Notes under the pieces: generated by a model
What the model saw: only the letters and a program-made list of their open reading frames with translations
Databases searched by the model: none
Told to the model about the DNA's origin: nothing
Source of the DNA: Cyclospora cayetanensis
Lineage: Eukaryota > Apicomplexa > Conoidasida > Eucoccidiorida > Eimeriidae
Assembly (NCBI RefSeq): GCF_002999335.1
Contig: NW_020312081.1
Location: 62,001-126,000 of the forward strand
DNA: 64,000 nucleotides
Direction of reading: 5' to 3'
Shown here: positions 10,425 through 19,035 of the stretch, one piece after another
Layout of the letters: every line of letters starts with the position of its first letter
How positions within the stretch are numbered: position 1 is the stretch's first letter
Made by a program: the position numbers and the translations under genes

Positions 10425-13400
10425 ATGAAGCCTGTTTCCACTCATGACCATGGCCAAGAACGACCAAGTGGTAACGCAAGACGAGTCCTTGCGTCAGAAA
10501 CGCAAGCGACGAGGTATTCCTGCACGAGGCTCAACTCAAAACAAGGTTTTGAACCCGCAGGTGAGCCAAATCTGCATACTACGATGTCACAACCCTGTAC
10601 AACGTTTTGGCGCGTTAGGCGTGGTGCAGGAGAGATTGACGCTTCTTACCATGCCGCCTGGCATAACCCCCTATTTTTGAACAAGGCAGTCTATACACGA
10701 GGAGGCTTGAGAGCATGCAGAACTCTAAGTCGGCGTCGTCCTCCCGCCGGACGGGCCGCAGCATCCCCGCCATGCGATATGCCCCCAATAGACAGAGGCT
10801 GCAAACTTCGAGCCAGGAATACCGAGACAGTCGCTAATGAGTCTGCTGAAAAGATGAAGCCCTTGGCTTCCCCAGCATTTCGCCCCTGGTTGCGACGGCC
10901 AAGCAGCAGGTGGATGCTAGAGGGTTATGCTGTTTCTGCACCTGCCCACGATTGTGTGAAGCATACCAGCACCATTTCTTCTGATACCTGCCGAGCGCCG
11001 CATGCAAACTCAGCACACTTTCTGAAAAAAAAACCACCGCCTACTGCCAGTCTGCAAGCCCCCGGATCCAGAGGTTCTCTTGCCTCTGTTTGTGGAGCCC
11101 ATGGAGTCTTTTTGAATGCAACAAGGCCGGCGCGTGCTGCTCCCCACTCAGCAGTTCCTCCATCTCCGCCTTCTCGTAGTTCTCCTTGGCATTTCTGCAG
11201 CGCATCGGCCTCGCATGCACCAGAGCCACTCAAGGGACACACCATGAACCTGTGGACTGCGGAGCGTGTGGAGCGCGAAGCCCCGGAGAATTCACAGGCG
11301 AGCAAATCGCATGACAGTGTTACGCTGAGTGCGTTTGTTACTGGACGAAGACACCGAGAAGGCTACCCCAAAGATCTGAGTGATCTCGCTTCAGCATCCC
11401 AGAACATCACCACCAACCTAAGAGATCTTGCCCCTCCAGACCGGCCAAGAGATGGGCCAAGTGCAATGAGCCCCTCAGTGGCGGCGCCTTGGAGTGGGCT
11501 GCGGCTTGAGGGCGTGCCTGCGGTGCCTGGTCTTTCGTTGGCTGAGATTCCGCTTGAACATTTGGCTGAAGCGTCTGTTGACGTCCCTGACTCGTGTCGA
11601 GCCGCCAATCAAGAGGCTGCTGAGAGCGCTACGAGGCCCGTTCCCGCCTATGAGGAGACCGCAGGAAGCCCCTTGTGGGTGTTGTCAGCCTCTACGACTG
11701 CGGCGTGCGGCACAAGTTGCTGCCTCAGTCCGTCGGGAACCTGCCAGGTGCTTCCCCAGCAAAGTCCGATGCCTGGATGGTCGCAGCCACCTTGCTGCAA
11801 AAGCAGGAGGCGCCCATCGCTCACAAGCCCGGAGGGGAGGCCTGAGAAAATGTACAACGCGCAAGAAGAAGGCCTGAGCCAGGACGCAAGGGCATCTGCA
11901 GAGCTGCTCGGCTCTCTCCTGCCTGACAGCTGGACGGCGAGAAACGGGCAAGAGCAGCACACCTTAAGGCCACACGCAGTGCAACTGGATGTCGTACAGA
12001 CCCCAATTTCGCGGAAAGTCTTTGCAACGGCCAGTGCGCCAGCAGCGACGCCTGGGGCAGCCGACACGCAGAGTTCGCCGACTCCCCAGGCGGCCTCACC
12101 GTTGCAAAATTCGGGGGAGAGGCGGCAGCAGCGCTGCGCTGTTGGCAGCGACGGCCGTATAGCGGCTCCCGCGAGGGAGCGAGGTCTTCGCGACCACGAC
12201 TCTGCAGGGGCTTTTTCGCCTTCAACGACACAAGGCGCAGTGGTGCAGGCGTGGGATTTCCTCGCCGCAGTGCCGCCAACGGAGTGGACTACTGCCCCGA
12301 CAGACGGGGAAAACTGTCAGGAGGAGAGAGGGAGACGCACAGAAGCAGCGGCACAGCCGGCACTCTCCTGCAGCGAGTCGCTGTCTGCGCAGGGAAGGGC
12401 GTGCGAGCATCAGACGCCATCCGGTGAAGGATCGATGCGCGAGGAGCAGCAAGGAACCGACGTGAAAAGGGGGATGATCGTTGAGAAAGAAAGCACGAAG
12501 CAAGGGTCGAAGGCCCACTGGATCGCGCAGGAGAACGCGCACCGACGGGAACAGAGGGAGGAGAAGGAGGCGCAGCATCTATTAGTGCGTAGCGGAGCGT
12601 GTTGCAGGTCTCTCAGCAAGCTCCTGCAAAGGTGCTCTGAGGAGGAGAGGCAGTACTTCTCCAGTCAGGGGCAGCTGGCAGCCCCTCATCGGCAGGAGGA
12701 AGGCGTGTGGACAACATCTCGGGAGACGAAGGAGCACGTGAATCTGCGAGACAATGCGCATACGCTAGCAGTTGCAGCTGCAGATGCTGCTGCGCCGCCC
12801 GCAATTGAAACACAAGATGTGCCAACACACGAAGAGGAACAATCGGCTGATGCACTTCAGGAGGGCGAAGATGATGATCTGCATTTTTATCCGTTCGACA
12901 GCGATGGGGACGAACTTCAGCAGTGGCAACGGGAGCGCGCAGCTTGGATGCGGGAGTCTGAGGCGCGGCTGCGAGCCGTTGGAGGATCGTCGTGCAAAGC
13001 TGCGTGGGGCTGGCGTTCGTCAGGAGGTGCGGAGAGTCCTCCTGCATGCGCTTCGCTGGAGCTGTCAGCGGGAGGGGGCAGAACGCAAGAATTGCCATCG
13101 TGGCCGGATGGCTGCGAGTCTTCCTTCGGGCAGCTTGTGCTGCCTTCTGAAGACGCGGATCAAAAGGCGTGGCTGCAGCACGAAATGCAGGCGTTACTGA
13201 GAGAGGAGTATCAGCAGCGGCAAATCGTGCAGCGGCGGGCGGAGCAGCAGTTGGAGGCTCTGCAGCAACACCCGCCTTTGGAGCGGCCTTGGATTTTGCT
13301 GGCGCAACAGCAAAAGGAAGAGGAACTGCTCGACAAGCACCAGTCTGTGTTCCAGAGGATGGAAGAGCGCCTGTTGCAGAAGCACCAGAGACGCATTCAA

Positions 13401-16400
13401 GCACGACTGGAGCAAGAATTCAAGGCACAGACCGAAAGGCTGCAGGAGGCGCAGCATACGAGGCCTTCTCCAGGGGAGGGACGGCGGAAGAAAGCAGACA
13501 CTCACGCAAACGCACAGCCTCTCCGGCCCCGCACAGCTCTCGTGCGACACGCGAAGTCGCAGCTCTTCGGCCGGCAGGCAACCCAGGGCCGAGCGGAGGA
13601 TGCATGCGAGGATACGTCAGCGGCAGCAGCAGCAACAGCAAGGTTCAACAACGAAACAGGAGCTCAAAAGGTTCCAACAGAGCCTCAAGACGCACGTCTG
13701 AAGGCGTCTCAGCAGCCAAGGCAGAAGGAAGAAGACGAAAGCGAGAGGGGAGAAGGAGAGAACTCCCAGGATTTGCAGCTGCAGAACGAGAAAAAGAATC
13801 AGAAATGCCAGATGGAAGCGCAGCAGCTGCTGCAACAAGAGCGAAAGCACCAGCACCCTCAAGAGCAGCAGTACCAGCAACAAGAGCAGCAGGAGAAGGA
13901 ACAAGAGCAAGACTTGTTCGGCAAGGAGAAGAAGCGTTTCCTCACTCTCGAGAGCCCCCTAACGTGTGGCAGTGCGCAGTGGAAGCCCCTTCGGCAGAGC
14001 AGAGGATCGCAGCAACAGCAGACGCCACCGCAGTCGTCTGCGTCTGTTCGAGAGGAGGCAATGGCGTTAGTTACGTGTCGGAAGAGCGCAACAGCGGCAC
14101 TGGAGAAGCAGGAGAAAGGGTGTGGGATGCAGGCAAAGAGTTTCAACACCATCCTTGAGCAGCCATCCCACCTGACGCCTGAGCCGCCTCCCCCGGAAGG
14201 CAAGCATCGCCAGGAAGTGCCTGGTCCTGGCAAACGTACCAGTGAGACATCCTCAGAAAACAGGCTCATGATGGAGCAGCACGAGATGCTGGGGGTTGCA
14301 CAGAGGCAAAATCGATCGGGAGAGCACTGGAGGAAAGGACGGCCGTCCGCGGAACAGGCCGATGAGAACAAAAACCCTCAGGGGAACCAGCAGCAGCACC
14401 AACAGAATCAGCAGCAGCACCAACAGAATCAGCAGCAGCAGCACCAAGAGCAACAACAGCAGCAGCAGCACCAAGGGCAACAACAGCAGCACCAGCACCA
14501 ACAGAATCAGCAGCAGCAGCAGCAAGAGCAACAACAGCAACAACAGCACCAACAGAATCAGCAGCAGCAGCACCATGAGCAACAACAGCAGCACCATGAG
14601 AAGGAGCAAGTAGTGCAGAGGGAGCAACACGATGGCCGAAGAAGGCGGGCGATCGATCGAAATTGCGAGGCGGTGCAGCAGCATTTGCAGCAGCAGCCGC
14701 AGCCAAAACAGGGGCCGAGAAGGATCCAGCAGCTGTACGTACAAAGTTGCATGAGGCCGAAGCCTAGCGGATCTCACGTGATTTCTGGTCAGCAGAGGAA
14801 AACCTCTACAGCGAGTAGCAGACAGCCTCCTGGGGAGAATTCGCCGCTGCTACGAGGGGACCTTAAACTCGTCGAACTGGAGGCGCAGAAGCAGCAGGAG
14901 GCCTGTAGACAGCCGAAGCCTCATTTGCAGCAGCAGCCGCATTCGCAGGAGCAGCCGTTCAAGAATCAGCTGAAGGAGAAAGGCCCTTACGCCGATACGT
15001 CTTCTCAGGGATGTGGAGAAACCCAGGGGCAGCAGCAACAAGTGGGGCAGCGTTCTGACGACGACCCTTGTGATCGGCTGGAGCCTCTCGCGATGCGAGA
15101 AGGTGATTCGGCCCTGTGGCACACCGTTGAGCGCCTCTGCCTTGCCTCCGAGGAAGAGGGGCAAGCGTTTCCACCAATCGTTCACGCTGCATCGGCAGAG
15201 TCTCCAGAAGACGCTACAAGAAGACGCCCACACGGTGAGCGCTGTGTCACCCCAGCGGCGCACCTCGAAGAGCAAGGTCTTCTGGAGGGTGGTGGTGCAA
15301 CGGACGCTGTCGCGCGGCTAGCAGCAGCAGAGTCGTTGTCGAGGCAAAGCAAGCGGCGCTGCAGCTATGAGGGGTGCTGCCCCACTGCGTTAAGTCCGCC
15401 AGTCCATGGTAGGCAGACGGCAGAATTTGCGGAGGCTTTGCATGCGGATTGCACTTGGAGTGGTACCGGCACGCCTCCGCGAGCAGCGGCCTCTCTTGCG
15501 GTGCCTCAGCGGCGTCCGCCTCCGCAGGAGGCGGCAGCGTCGGAGACTACGAGGACGTCGCTGCGTTTGGCGCTTCCCCAAACCGCGAAGAGTCGCTTAG
15601 GATTTCGGCAGCAGCTGCACGGCAAAGAAGAGGTTCTGGCGGAAACGGCGACAAGTGGGCAGCGGCAGCAGGCTCTCTTGAGGCGGCGCGAGACGCTGAC
15701 TGCTCGGCGCGAAGGCGGTCATCAGCTAAAGGCTGCACTGCCGCTGAGGAGGAGCTATGAGAGGAGTTGTTGTGGAGGAGGGTCTCTTCGCGGTGGGAGC
15801 ACAAGTGGCAGCGGCTTCGTCAGCGGGAGCAGCAGGTGCTGGCAAAAAGTGGGAGATGCAGCATCCCTGCCGCGTGAGAGTAAGGCCCTTGTAGAAGTTC
15901 GCCGCAGGCTGCGTTCCAGCAGTGACACGAGGACGACACCCCGCAGGGGTGAAGGTTGCGTGTTGGAGGAAGTGGAGTCGGTAGAGGCTTCGCACAGTGG
16001 TGCTCGGGTGGACGCCGCCGTTGTCTCCCCCTCTTGTGGAGATTTGGCATTGCCTGTCGAGACTGCTGGGGAGAGGCATGCACACTCTAGCGGCACGCGG
16101 CTGACTGTGCGTGCGACGCCCTCCGGATGCCAGCGGGATGATGCAGCGTTCTCGGGGGAGCTGAAGGAAGGGCAGCAGACGCAGAAGCAGCAGCAGCAGC
16201 AGGAGCAGGAGCTGCTGCCGTTAGTCCAGGGGTTGCAGCAGCAGCAGCAGCAGCAGCAGCAGCCAGCGGCAGTCTGCGGAGAAACGCAGCAAGGAAGACG
16301 GCTGCAGCATCCAATCGTGCAGCAGGTGCAGCAGCAGCTGGCGCAGGCACGATTGGATATTCTTGCAGAGGAGTCTCTCCGCAGAGCGCGGGCTGCGCAG

Positions 16401-18878
16401 GCAGACGGACGCCAGCAGCAGCCGCAGCATCAGACGCATGGGGAGAAGCGAGCAGACGGGAGACTTCTCAAAGAGCATCGACATCAGCAAGAGCAGCAAC
16501 ACGAGCAAGAGCAACAAGAGCAGCGAGAGCAACAAGAGCAGCGAGAGCAGCAGCGTAGGAGGAGGCGGCCGTCTGCAGGAGATAGAAGGCGCGAGCAGGA
16601 GGCATCCGAGGCTTCGCGAGACGCGCTGCAGCCGCTGCATCGATTGCATGCCGAGCGGACGCTGCCTCACGAAGTGGCTTCGCTAACTTCAGGCAACGGG
16701 AAGCCGCTGCTGTTTGCGGGCAAGCAGCGCCTGTCTGCGCGACAGCAGCAACTGCAGCGGCAGCAGCCTCCGCGAGAGCTGCAACGCCAGCAGCAGCAGC
16801 GTTTTGAAGGTGGAGGAGTCGAGCAGGACGCTTCTTGGCAGCAACACGCTTCACAGAGCCCACTAGAGGCTCAGGCACCACCAGCATGGACGTCCTTCTG
16901 CCACCAGCAGCCGGCTGCGTTGCAAGCAGAGCTGCATCCGTATGCGGTGCAGCAAGAGGTGCTCGAGCGCCGATCTGGTGCCTTCCCGCATTGTCAGCCG
17001 CCGCAGTGGCAGTTTCCACATCAACAACAGCTGTGGCAACAGCAGCAACAGGAGCCGCATCAACAAGAGCAGCTTCGCTTTGTTTTTCCGGCATGCGGAA
17101 TAGCTGTTGTGGACGCCGCCTTCCAGGCCGTGTTTGAGAGTGCTGCGAACTGCCAGTATTTCCTGTCTTGGGGTATGCGTCTCCCACCGCCTTGGGATGT
17201 GTGCAGCGCGCCGGAAGAGCGCGTGCTTGCTGGTTGCTCGGCTTGCGGTCAGTACGTGGACATGCGTGGATCTTTAGAGGGCGTGATGTCGGGGAATATC
17301 GCAGCGCTTGCATGCACTCCGCGCCTCACGGAGGCTCTCGGCTTCCCCCTGGCGTCGTCGGGGGGGCAAAGAGACGTCGGAGTGCGACTGGAGCAAACAG
17401 CGCAGCCACAAGAGCTGAAGGTCGCTGCAGACTGCTTTCCTGGATTTCCGGCGGCACAAGACGATTGCACGAGCTTCCTGGGGGCAGTGACGTCAACAAC
17501 ATCGCACTTGAGGGAAGCCACTGAAGAAGGGCCGCCGTTTGCACTTGACGAGTATATGCAGCAGCAAAAGGAGGAGCAGCAGCAGCAAAAGGAGGAGCAG
17601 CAGCAAAAGGAGGAGGAGCAGCAGCAAAAGGAGGAGCAGCAGCAAAAGGAGGAGCAGGAGCAGCAGCAAAAGGAGGAGCAGGAGCAGCAGCAAAAGGAGG
17701 AGCAGGAGCAGCAGCAGCAGGAAAAAGAAGAGGAGGTTGCGCTTTCTGAAAGCAATGCCGTAAGGCGGAGCCCGTGTGGCGGCTCCAGCGATCTGCAATG
17801 GAGTCGTTGTCAAAACGTCGTCGCCACTGTGACGTCTGGCGGATTGCCGTGTGGCATAGTGCAGCACAGCAGCAGTGAGGGAGCGTTTGATGCCAAGGCG
17901 GAATTGGCCTCTGTGCGCATGGCGGCTGCTGCTTCGGAAAATTCGCGAGGAGTCTTGGCAACGCGTCTGCAGAGCGACGAGGGTGGCGAGAGACGTGTAG
18001 GAGAGAATTCAGATGCTGAGCGTTCGGCTGCATCGCGAGACAGCAGCGCAGTTTTGCTGCGGGGATCCTTTGGCGACGCGGAAAGACAATCTTCGAGGGT
18101 GTGGCTGGCAGAGGCATCTCTTGCCCGCGATCTTGAAAAGACTGCTGCCGCGCACCGCGGCAGCACGTCTGCCGCTCCGACAGCAGCAAATACTTCTGCA
18201 TGCGCAGTCTCTGGTCCCCTGCATGTTGAAGAAAGGGGGATCGCGGAGCAGCAGGCCGAAGAAGCGGAGCGCAACGCACGAATGGCTTCTCTGAATTGCA
18301 GCGTCGGTGCAATCGACAGAGAGGAGGCGTCTAAGGGGAAGCTCCCTAGTGCGTCTACCTTTAATCCGTCGGCACCAGTGTTCATTCCAGCGCGGCTCCA
18401 ACGGCGTGCGGAGAGAAATCCGCGGCTTGTAAGTCACAGCGGAGTGGCTGAAGAAGCGGCTAGCCAAGCGTCGTCGCTCGCTGCAGGTACTGCAGGTGCT
18501 GCTGCGCAAAGGCAGGAGCACGAGGCAGGGAGCTTGGGCGCTTCCTCCGCAAGACTGCGGCAAGCGTCACATGCGGGGAGAAATACTGCTGCTCCATCCC
18601 CCGTTCTTATTTCCCAGGTGCAGAAAGAGCTGCACCCACAACATCGTCACCCGCAGCGATTCGCGTCGTGCGAGCACCACGGAGTGGACTGCAGGAAGTT
18701 TCCTGCGTCCTATTGTGGCGCAAGGCTCCCTGGTTGCCTCGTCGTTACGGGGGGATGCCTGCAGTGTTGGCAGCTCATTGTGAAGCCTCCGTCTTTTTTT
18801 CTGATCGAGCAGCTGTTTCCAGGTGGACCGGCAGCTGGAGGAAGGGGCGAGAAGGCAGACGCGCGTCGACTCCCCTAG
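10425..18878 (+). CDS. giant Q-rich protein with C-terminal PAM2-like motif (up to 2,817 aa)
   Basis: One uninterrupted frame of 2,817 codons, among the longest such frames one could expect. The true start is uncertain: the first ~140 residues have low coding quality and a competing exon lies at 10,444. Composition is mostly disordered and low-complexity. It has an acidic patch EGEDDDLHFYPFDSDGDE near 12.88 kb, long Gln/Glu/Arg coiled-coil-like stretches (13.2-13.5 kb), poly-Q/H/N (14.385-14.605 kb), poly-Q (16.19-16.26 kb) and a KEEQQQ array (17.56-17.73 kb). A more ordered island near 17.08-17.35 kb has SACGQYVDMRG. Residues 2,644-2,655 form a PAM2-like motif, the ligand of the MLLE domain of poly(A)-binding protein. 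That suggests a cytoplasmic mRNP role. No LSm, kinase or RNA-binding domain was seen, so it is not a simple ataxin-2 or PAN3. An alternative last intron (18,618-18,822) would replace the C-terminus. Confidence 0.75.
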   Translation: MKPVSTHDHGQERPSGNARRVLASETQATRYSCTRLNSKQGFEPAGEPNLHTTMSQPCTTFWRVRRGAGEIDASYHAAWHNPLFLNKAVYTRGGLRACRTLSRRRPPAGRAAASPPCDMPPIDRGCKLRARNTETVANESAEKMKPLASPAFRPWLRRPSSRWMLEGYAVSAPAHDCVKHTSTISSDTCRAPHANSAHFLKKKPPPTASLQAPGSRGSLASVCGAHGVFLNATRPARAAPHSAVPPSPPSRSSPWHFCSASASHAPEPLKGHTMNLWTAERVEREAPENSQASKSHDSVTLSAFVTGRRHREGYPKDLSDLASASQNITTNLRDLAPPDRPRDGPSAMSPSVAAPWSGLRLEGVPAVPGLSLAEIPLEHLAEASVDVPDSCRAANQEAAESATRPVPAYEETAGSPLWVLSASTTAACGTSCCLSPSGTCQVLPQQSPMPGWSQPPCCKSRRRPSLTSPEGRPEKMYNAQEEGLSQDARASAELLGSLLPDSWTARNGQEQHTLRPHAVQLDVVQTPISRKVFATASAPAATPGAADTQSSPTPQAASPLQNSGERRQQRCAVGSDGRIAAPARERGLRDHDSAGAFSPSTTQGAVVQAWDFLAAVPPTEWTTAPTDGENCQEERGRRTEAAAQPALSCSESLSAQGRACEHQTPSGEGSMREEQQGTDVKRGMIVEKESTKQGSKAHWIAQENAHRREQREEKEAQHLLVRSGACCRSLSKLLQRCSEEERQYFSSQGQLAAPHRQEEGVWTTSRETKEHVNLRDNAHTLAVAAADAAAPPAIETQDVPTHEEEQSADALQEGEDDDLHFYPFDSDGDELQQWQRERAAWMRESEARLRAVGGSSCKAAWGWRSSGGAESPPACASLELSAGGGRTQELPSWPDGCESSFGQLVLPSEDADQKAWLQHEMQALLREEYQQRQIVQRRAEQQLEALQQHPPLERPWILLAQQQKEEELLDKHQSVFQRMEERLLQKHQRRIQARLEQEFKAQTERLQEAQHTRPSPGEGRRKKADTHANAQPLRPRTALVRHAKSQLFGRQATQGRAEDACEDTSAAAAATARFNNETGAQKVPTEPQDARLKASQQPRQKEEDESERGEGENSQDLQLQNEKKNQKCQMEAQQLLQQERKHQHPQEQQYQQQEQQEKEQEQDLFGKEKKRFLTLESPLTCGSAQWKPLRQSRGSQQQQTPPQSSASVREEAMALVTCRKSATAALEKQEKGCGMQAKSFNTILEQPSHLTPEPPPPEGKHRQEVPGPGKRTSETSSENRLMMEQHEMLGVAQRQNRSGEHWRKGRPSAEQADENKNPQGNQQQHQQNQQQHQQNQQQQHQEQQQQQQHQGQQQQHQHQQNQQQQQQEQQQQQQHQQNQQQQHHEQQQQHHEKEQVVQREQHDGRRRRAIDRNCEAVQQHLQQQPQPKQGPRRIQQLYVQSCMRPKPSGSHVISGQQRKTSTASSRQPPGENSPLLRGDLKLVELEAQKQQEACRQPKPHLQQQPHSQEQPFKNQLKEKGPYADTSSQGCGETQGQQQQVGQRSDDDPCDRLEPLAMREGDSALWHTVERLCLASEEEGQAFPPIVHAASAESPEDATRRRPHGERCVTPAAHLEEQGLLEGGGATDAVARLAAAESLSRQSKRRCSYEGCCPTALSPPVHGRQTAEFAEALHADCTWSGTGTPPRAAASLAVPQRRPPPQEAAASETTRTSLRLALPQTAKSRLGFRQQLHGKEEVLAETATSGQRQQALLRRRETLTARREGGHQLKAALPLRRSYERSCCGGGSLRGGSTSGSGFVSGSSRCWQKVGDAASLPRESKALVEVRRRLRSSSDTRTTPRRGEGCVLEEVESVEASHSGARVDAAVVSPSCGDLALPVETAGERHAHSSGTRLTVRATPSGCQRDDAAFSGELKEGQQTQKQQQQQEQELLPLVQGLQQQQQQQQQPAAVCGETQQGRRLQHPIVQQVQQQLAQARLDILAEESLRRARAAQADGRQQQPQHQTHGEKRADGRLLKEHRHQQEQQHEQEQQEQREQQEQREQQRRRRRPSAGDRRREQEASEASRDALQPLHRLHAERTLPHEVASLTSGNGKPLLFAGKQRLSARQQQLQRQQPPRELQRQQQQRFEGGGVEQDASWQQHASQSPLEAQAPPAWTSFCHQQPAALQAELHPYAVQQEVLERRSGAFPHCQPPQWQFPHQQQLWQQQQQEPHQQEQLRFVFPACGIAVVDAAFQAVFESAANCQYFLSWGMRLPPPWDVCSAPEERVLAGCSACGQYVDMRGSLEGVMSGNIAALACTPRLTEALGFPLASSGGQRDVGVRLEQTAQPQELKVAADCFPGFPAAQDDCTSFLGAVTSTTSHLREATEEGPPFALDEYMQQQKEEQQQQKEEQQQKEEEQQQKEEQQQKEEQEQQQKEEQEQQQKEEQEQQQQEKEEEVALSESNAVRRSPCGGSSDLQWSRCQNVVATVTSGGLPCGIVQHSSSEGAFDAKAELASVRMAAAASENSRGVLATRLQSDEGGERRVGENSDAERSAASRDSSAVLLRGSFGDAERQSSRVWLAEASLARDLEKTAAAHRGSTSAAPTAANTSACAVSGPLHVEERGIAEQQAEEAERNARMASLNCSVGAIDREEASKGKLPSASTFNPSAPVFIPARLQRRAERNPRLVSHSGVAEEAASQASSLAAGTAGAAAQRQEHEAGSLGASSARLRQASHAGRNTAAPSPVLISQVQKELHPQHRHPQRFASCEHHGVDCRKFPASYCGARLPGCLVVTGGCLQCWQLIVKPPSFFLIEQLFPGGPAAGGRGEKADARRLP
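10444..10837 (+). CDS. candidate two-exon small protein or alternative 5' end of the giant gene
   Basis: ATGACCATGGCC (10,444) has a good eukaryotic start context and opens a Lys/Arg-rich frame (LRQKRKRRGIPARG) to Q at 10,560. A consensus donor GTGAGC follows. A second frame, entered after GCATGCAG at 10,720, continues in phase with a Ser/Arg-rich stretch (SASSSRRTGRSIPAMRY) to TAA at 10,835-10,837. Together they would make about 77 residues with a basic, nuclear-localisation-like N-terminus. This overlaps the giant ORF in another frame. Either this is a separate short gene, or exon 1 here belongs to the giant gene and the frame upstream of about 10.84 kb in the long ORF is not coding. The acceptor has a poor pyrimidine tract. 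Confidence 0.35.
14385..14605 (+). repeat. poly-Q/H/N-encoding CAG/CAA/CAC tract
   Basis: About 220 bases of imperfect CAG, CAA and CAC codons with interspersed AAT encode Gln runs punctuated by HQQNQ units (residues about 1,321-1,394 of the giant protein). The internal period of roughly 24-27 bases (QQHQQNQ blocks) shows unit duplication, not only triplet slippage. Confidence 0.9.
17557..17735 (+). repeat. KEEQQQ hexapeptide array
   Basis: Tandem units of AAGGAGGAGCAGCAG(CAG) with occasional GAGCAG insertions encode KEEQQQ and KEEQEQQQ repeats, nine or so units, at residues about 2,378-2,437 of the giant protein. Strong i to i+4 Lys/Glu and Gln spacing predicts a single charged alpha-helix or coiled coil. 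Confidence 0.9.
18354..18389 (+). other. PAM2-like PABP-binding motif in the giant protein
   Basis: The frame reads S-T-F-N-P-S-A-P-V-F-I-P, followed by ARLQRR. The PAM2 consensus is (S/x)xLNxxAxxFxP. Every anchor position is met, with Phe in place of Leu at the hydrophobic position and the key Phe and Pro at their usual spacing. It lies in a disordered, Ser/Ala-rich tail, as PAM2 motifs normally do. The match to the consensus is visible; binding to the MLLE domain of poly(A)-binding protein is inferred. Confidence 0.7.
18618..18822 (+). other. possible last intron of the giant gene
   Basis: A CAG|GTGCAG donor follows LISQ, and an acceptor ends TTTCCAG after a TTTTTTTCTGATCG tract. Both are in phase 0. 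Splicing would replace the terminal 87 residues with VDRQLEEGARRQTRVDSPRR followed by KRRRLSVKE, a basic bipartite NLS-like tail ending at 19,035. The two C-termini differ sharply: Cys- and Gly-rich if unspliced, nuclear-localisation-like if spliced. Confidence 0.4.
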
Positions 18879-18898
18879 GCGGAAAAGGCGGAGGCTGT

Positions 18899-18938
18899 CT
18901 GTGAAGGAAACACCGACATGGGGGTGTTTCCTTCACAG
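18899..18938. repeat. 16-bp perfect inverted repeat, 8-base loop
   Basis: The arms CTGTGAAGGAAACACC and its exact complement flank GACATGGG. It starts 21 bases after the stop of the giant ORF, or lies inside the alternative last exon. In RNA it would form a stable hairpin at the 3' end of the message. Confidence 0.85.
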
Positions 18939-19035
18939 CAACACGCGTGCAACTGGGCTGCGCTGTGCTGGCCTCTTAGGAAACTCCTATTTTGCTGGCG
19001 TTGGCTTTTGCTCGAGTGTCGATAGGCGGCAATGA

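Noticed and set aside
10173..10457. Minus-strand frame with Arg-rich start and helical stretch before the giant gene
   Set aside because: It overlaps the likely plus-strand start, has no continuing exon, and ends without a family match.
17493..17867. Poly-Leu and poly-Cys open frames opposite the giant gene
   Set aside because: They are antisense readings of the CAG/GAG repeat (CTG, TGC, GCT registers), not independent genes.
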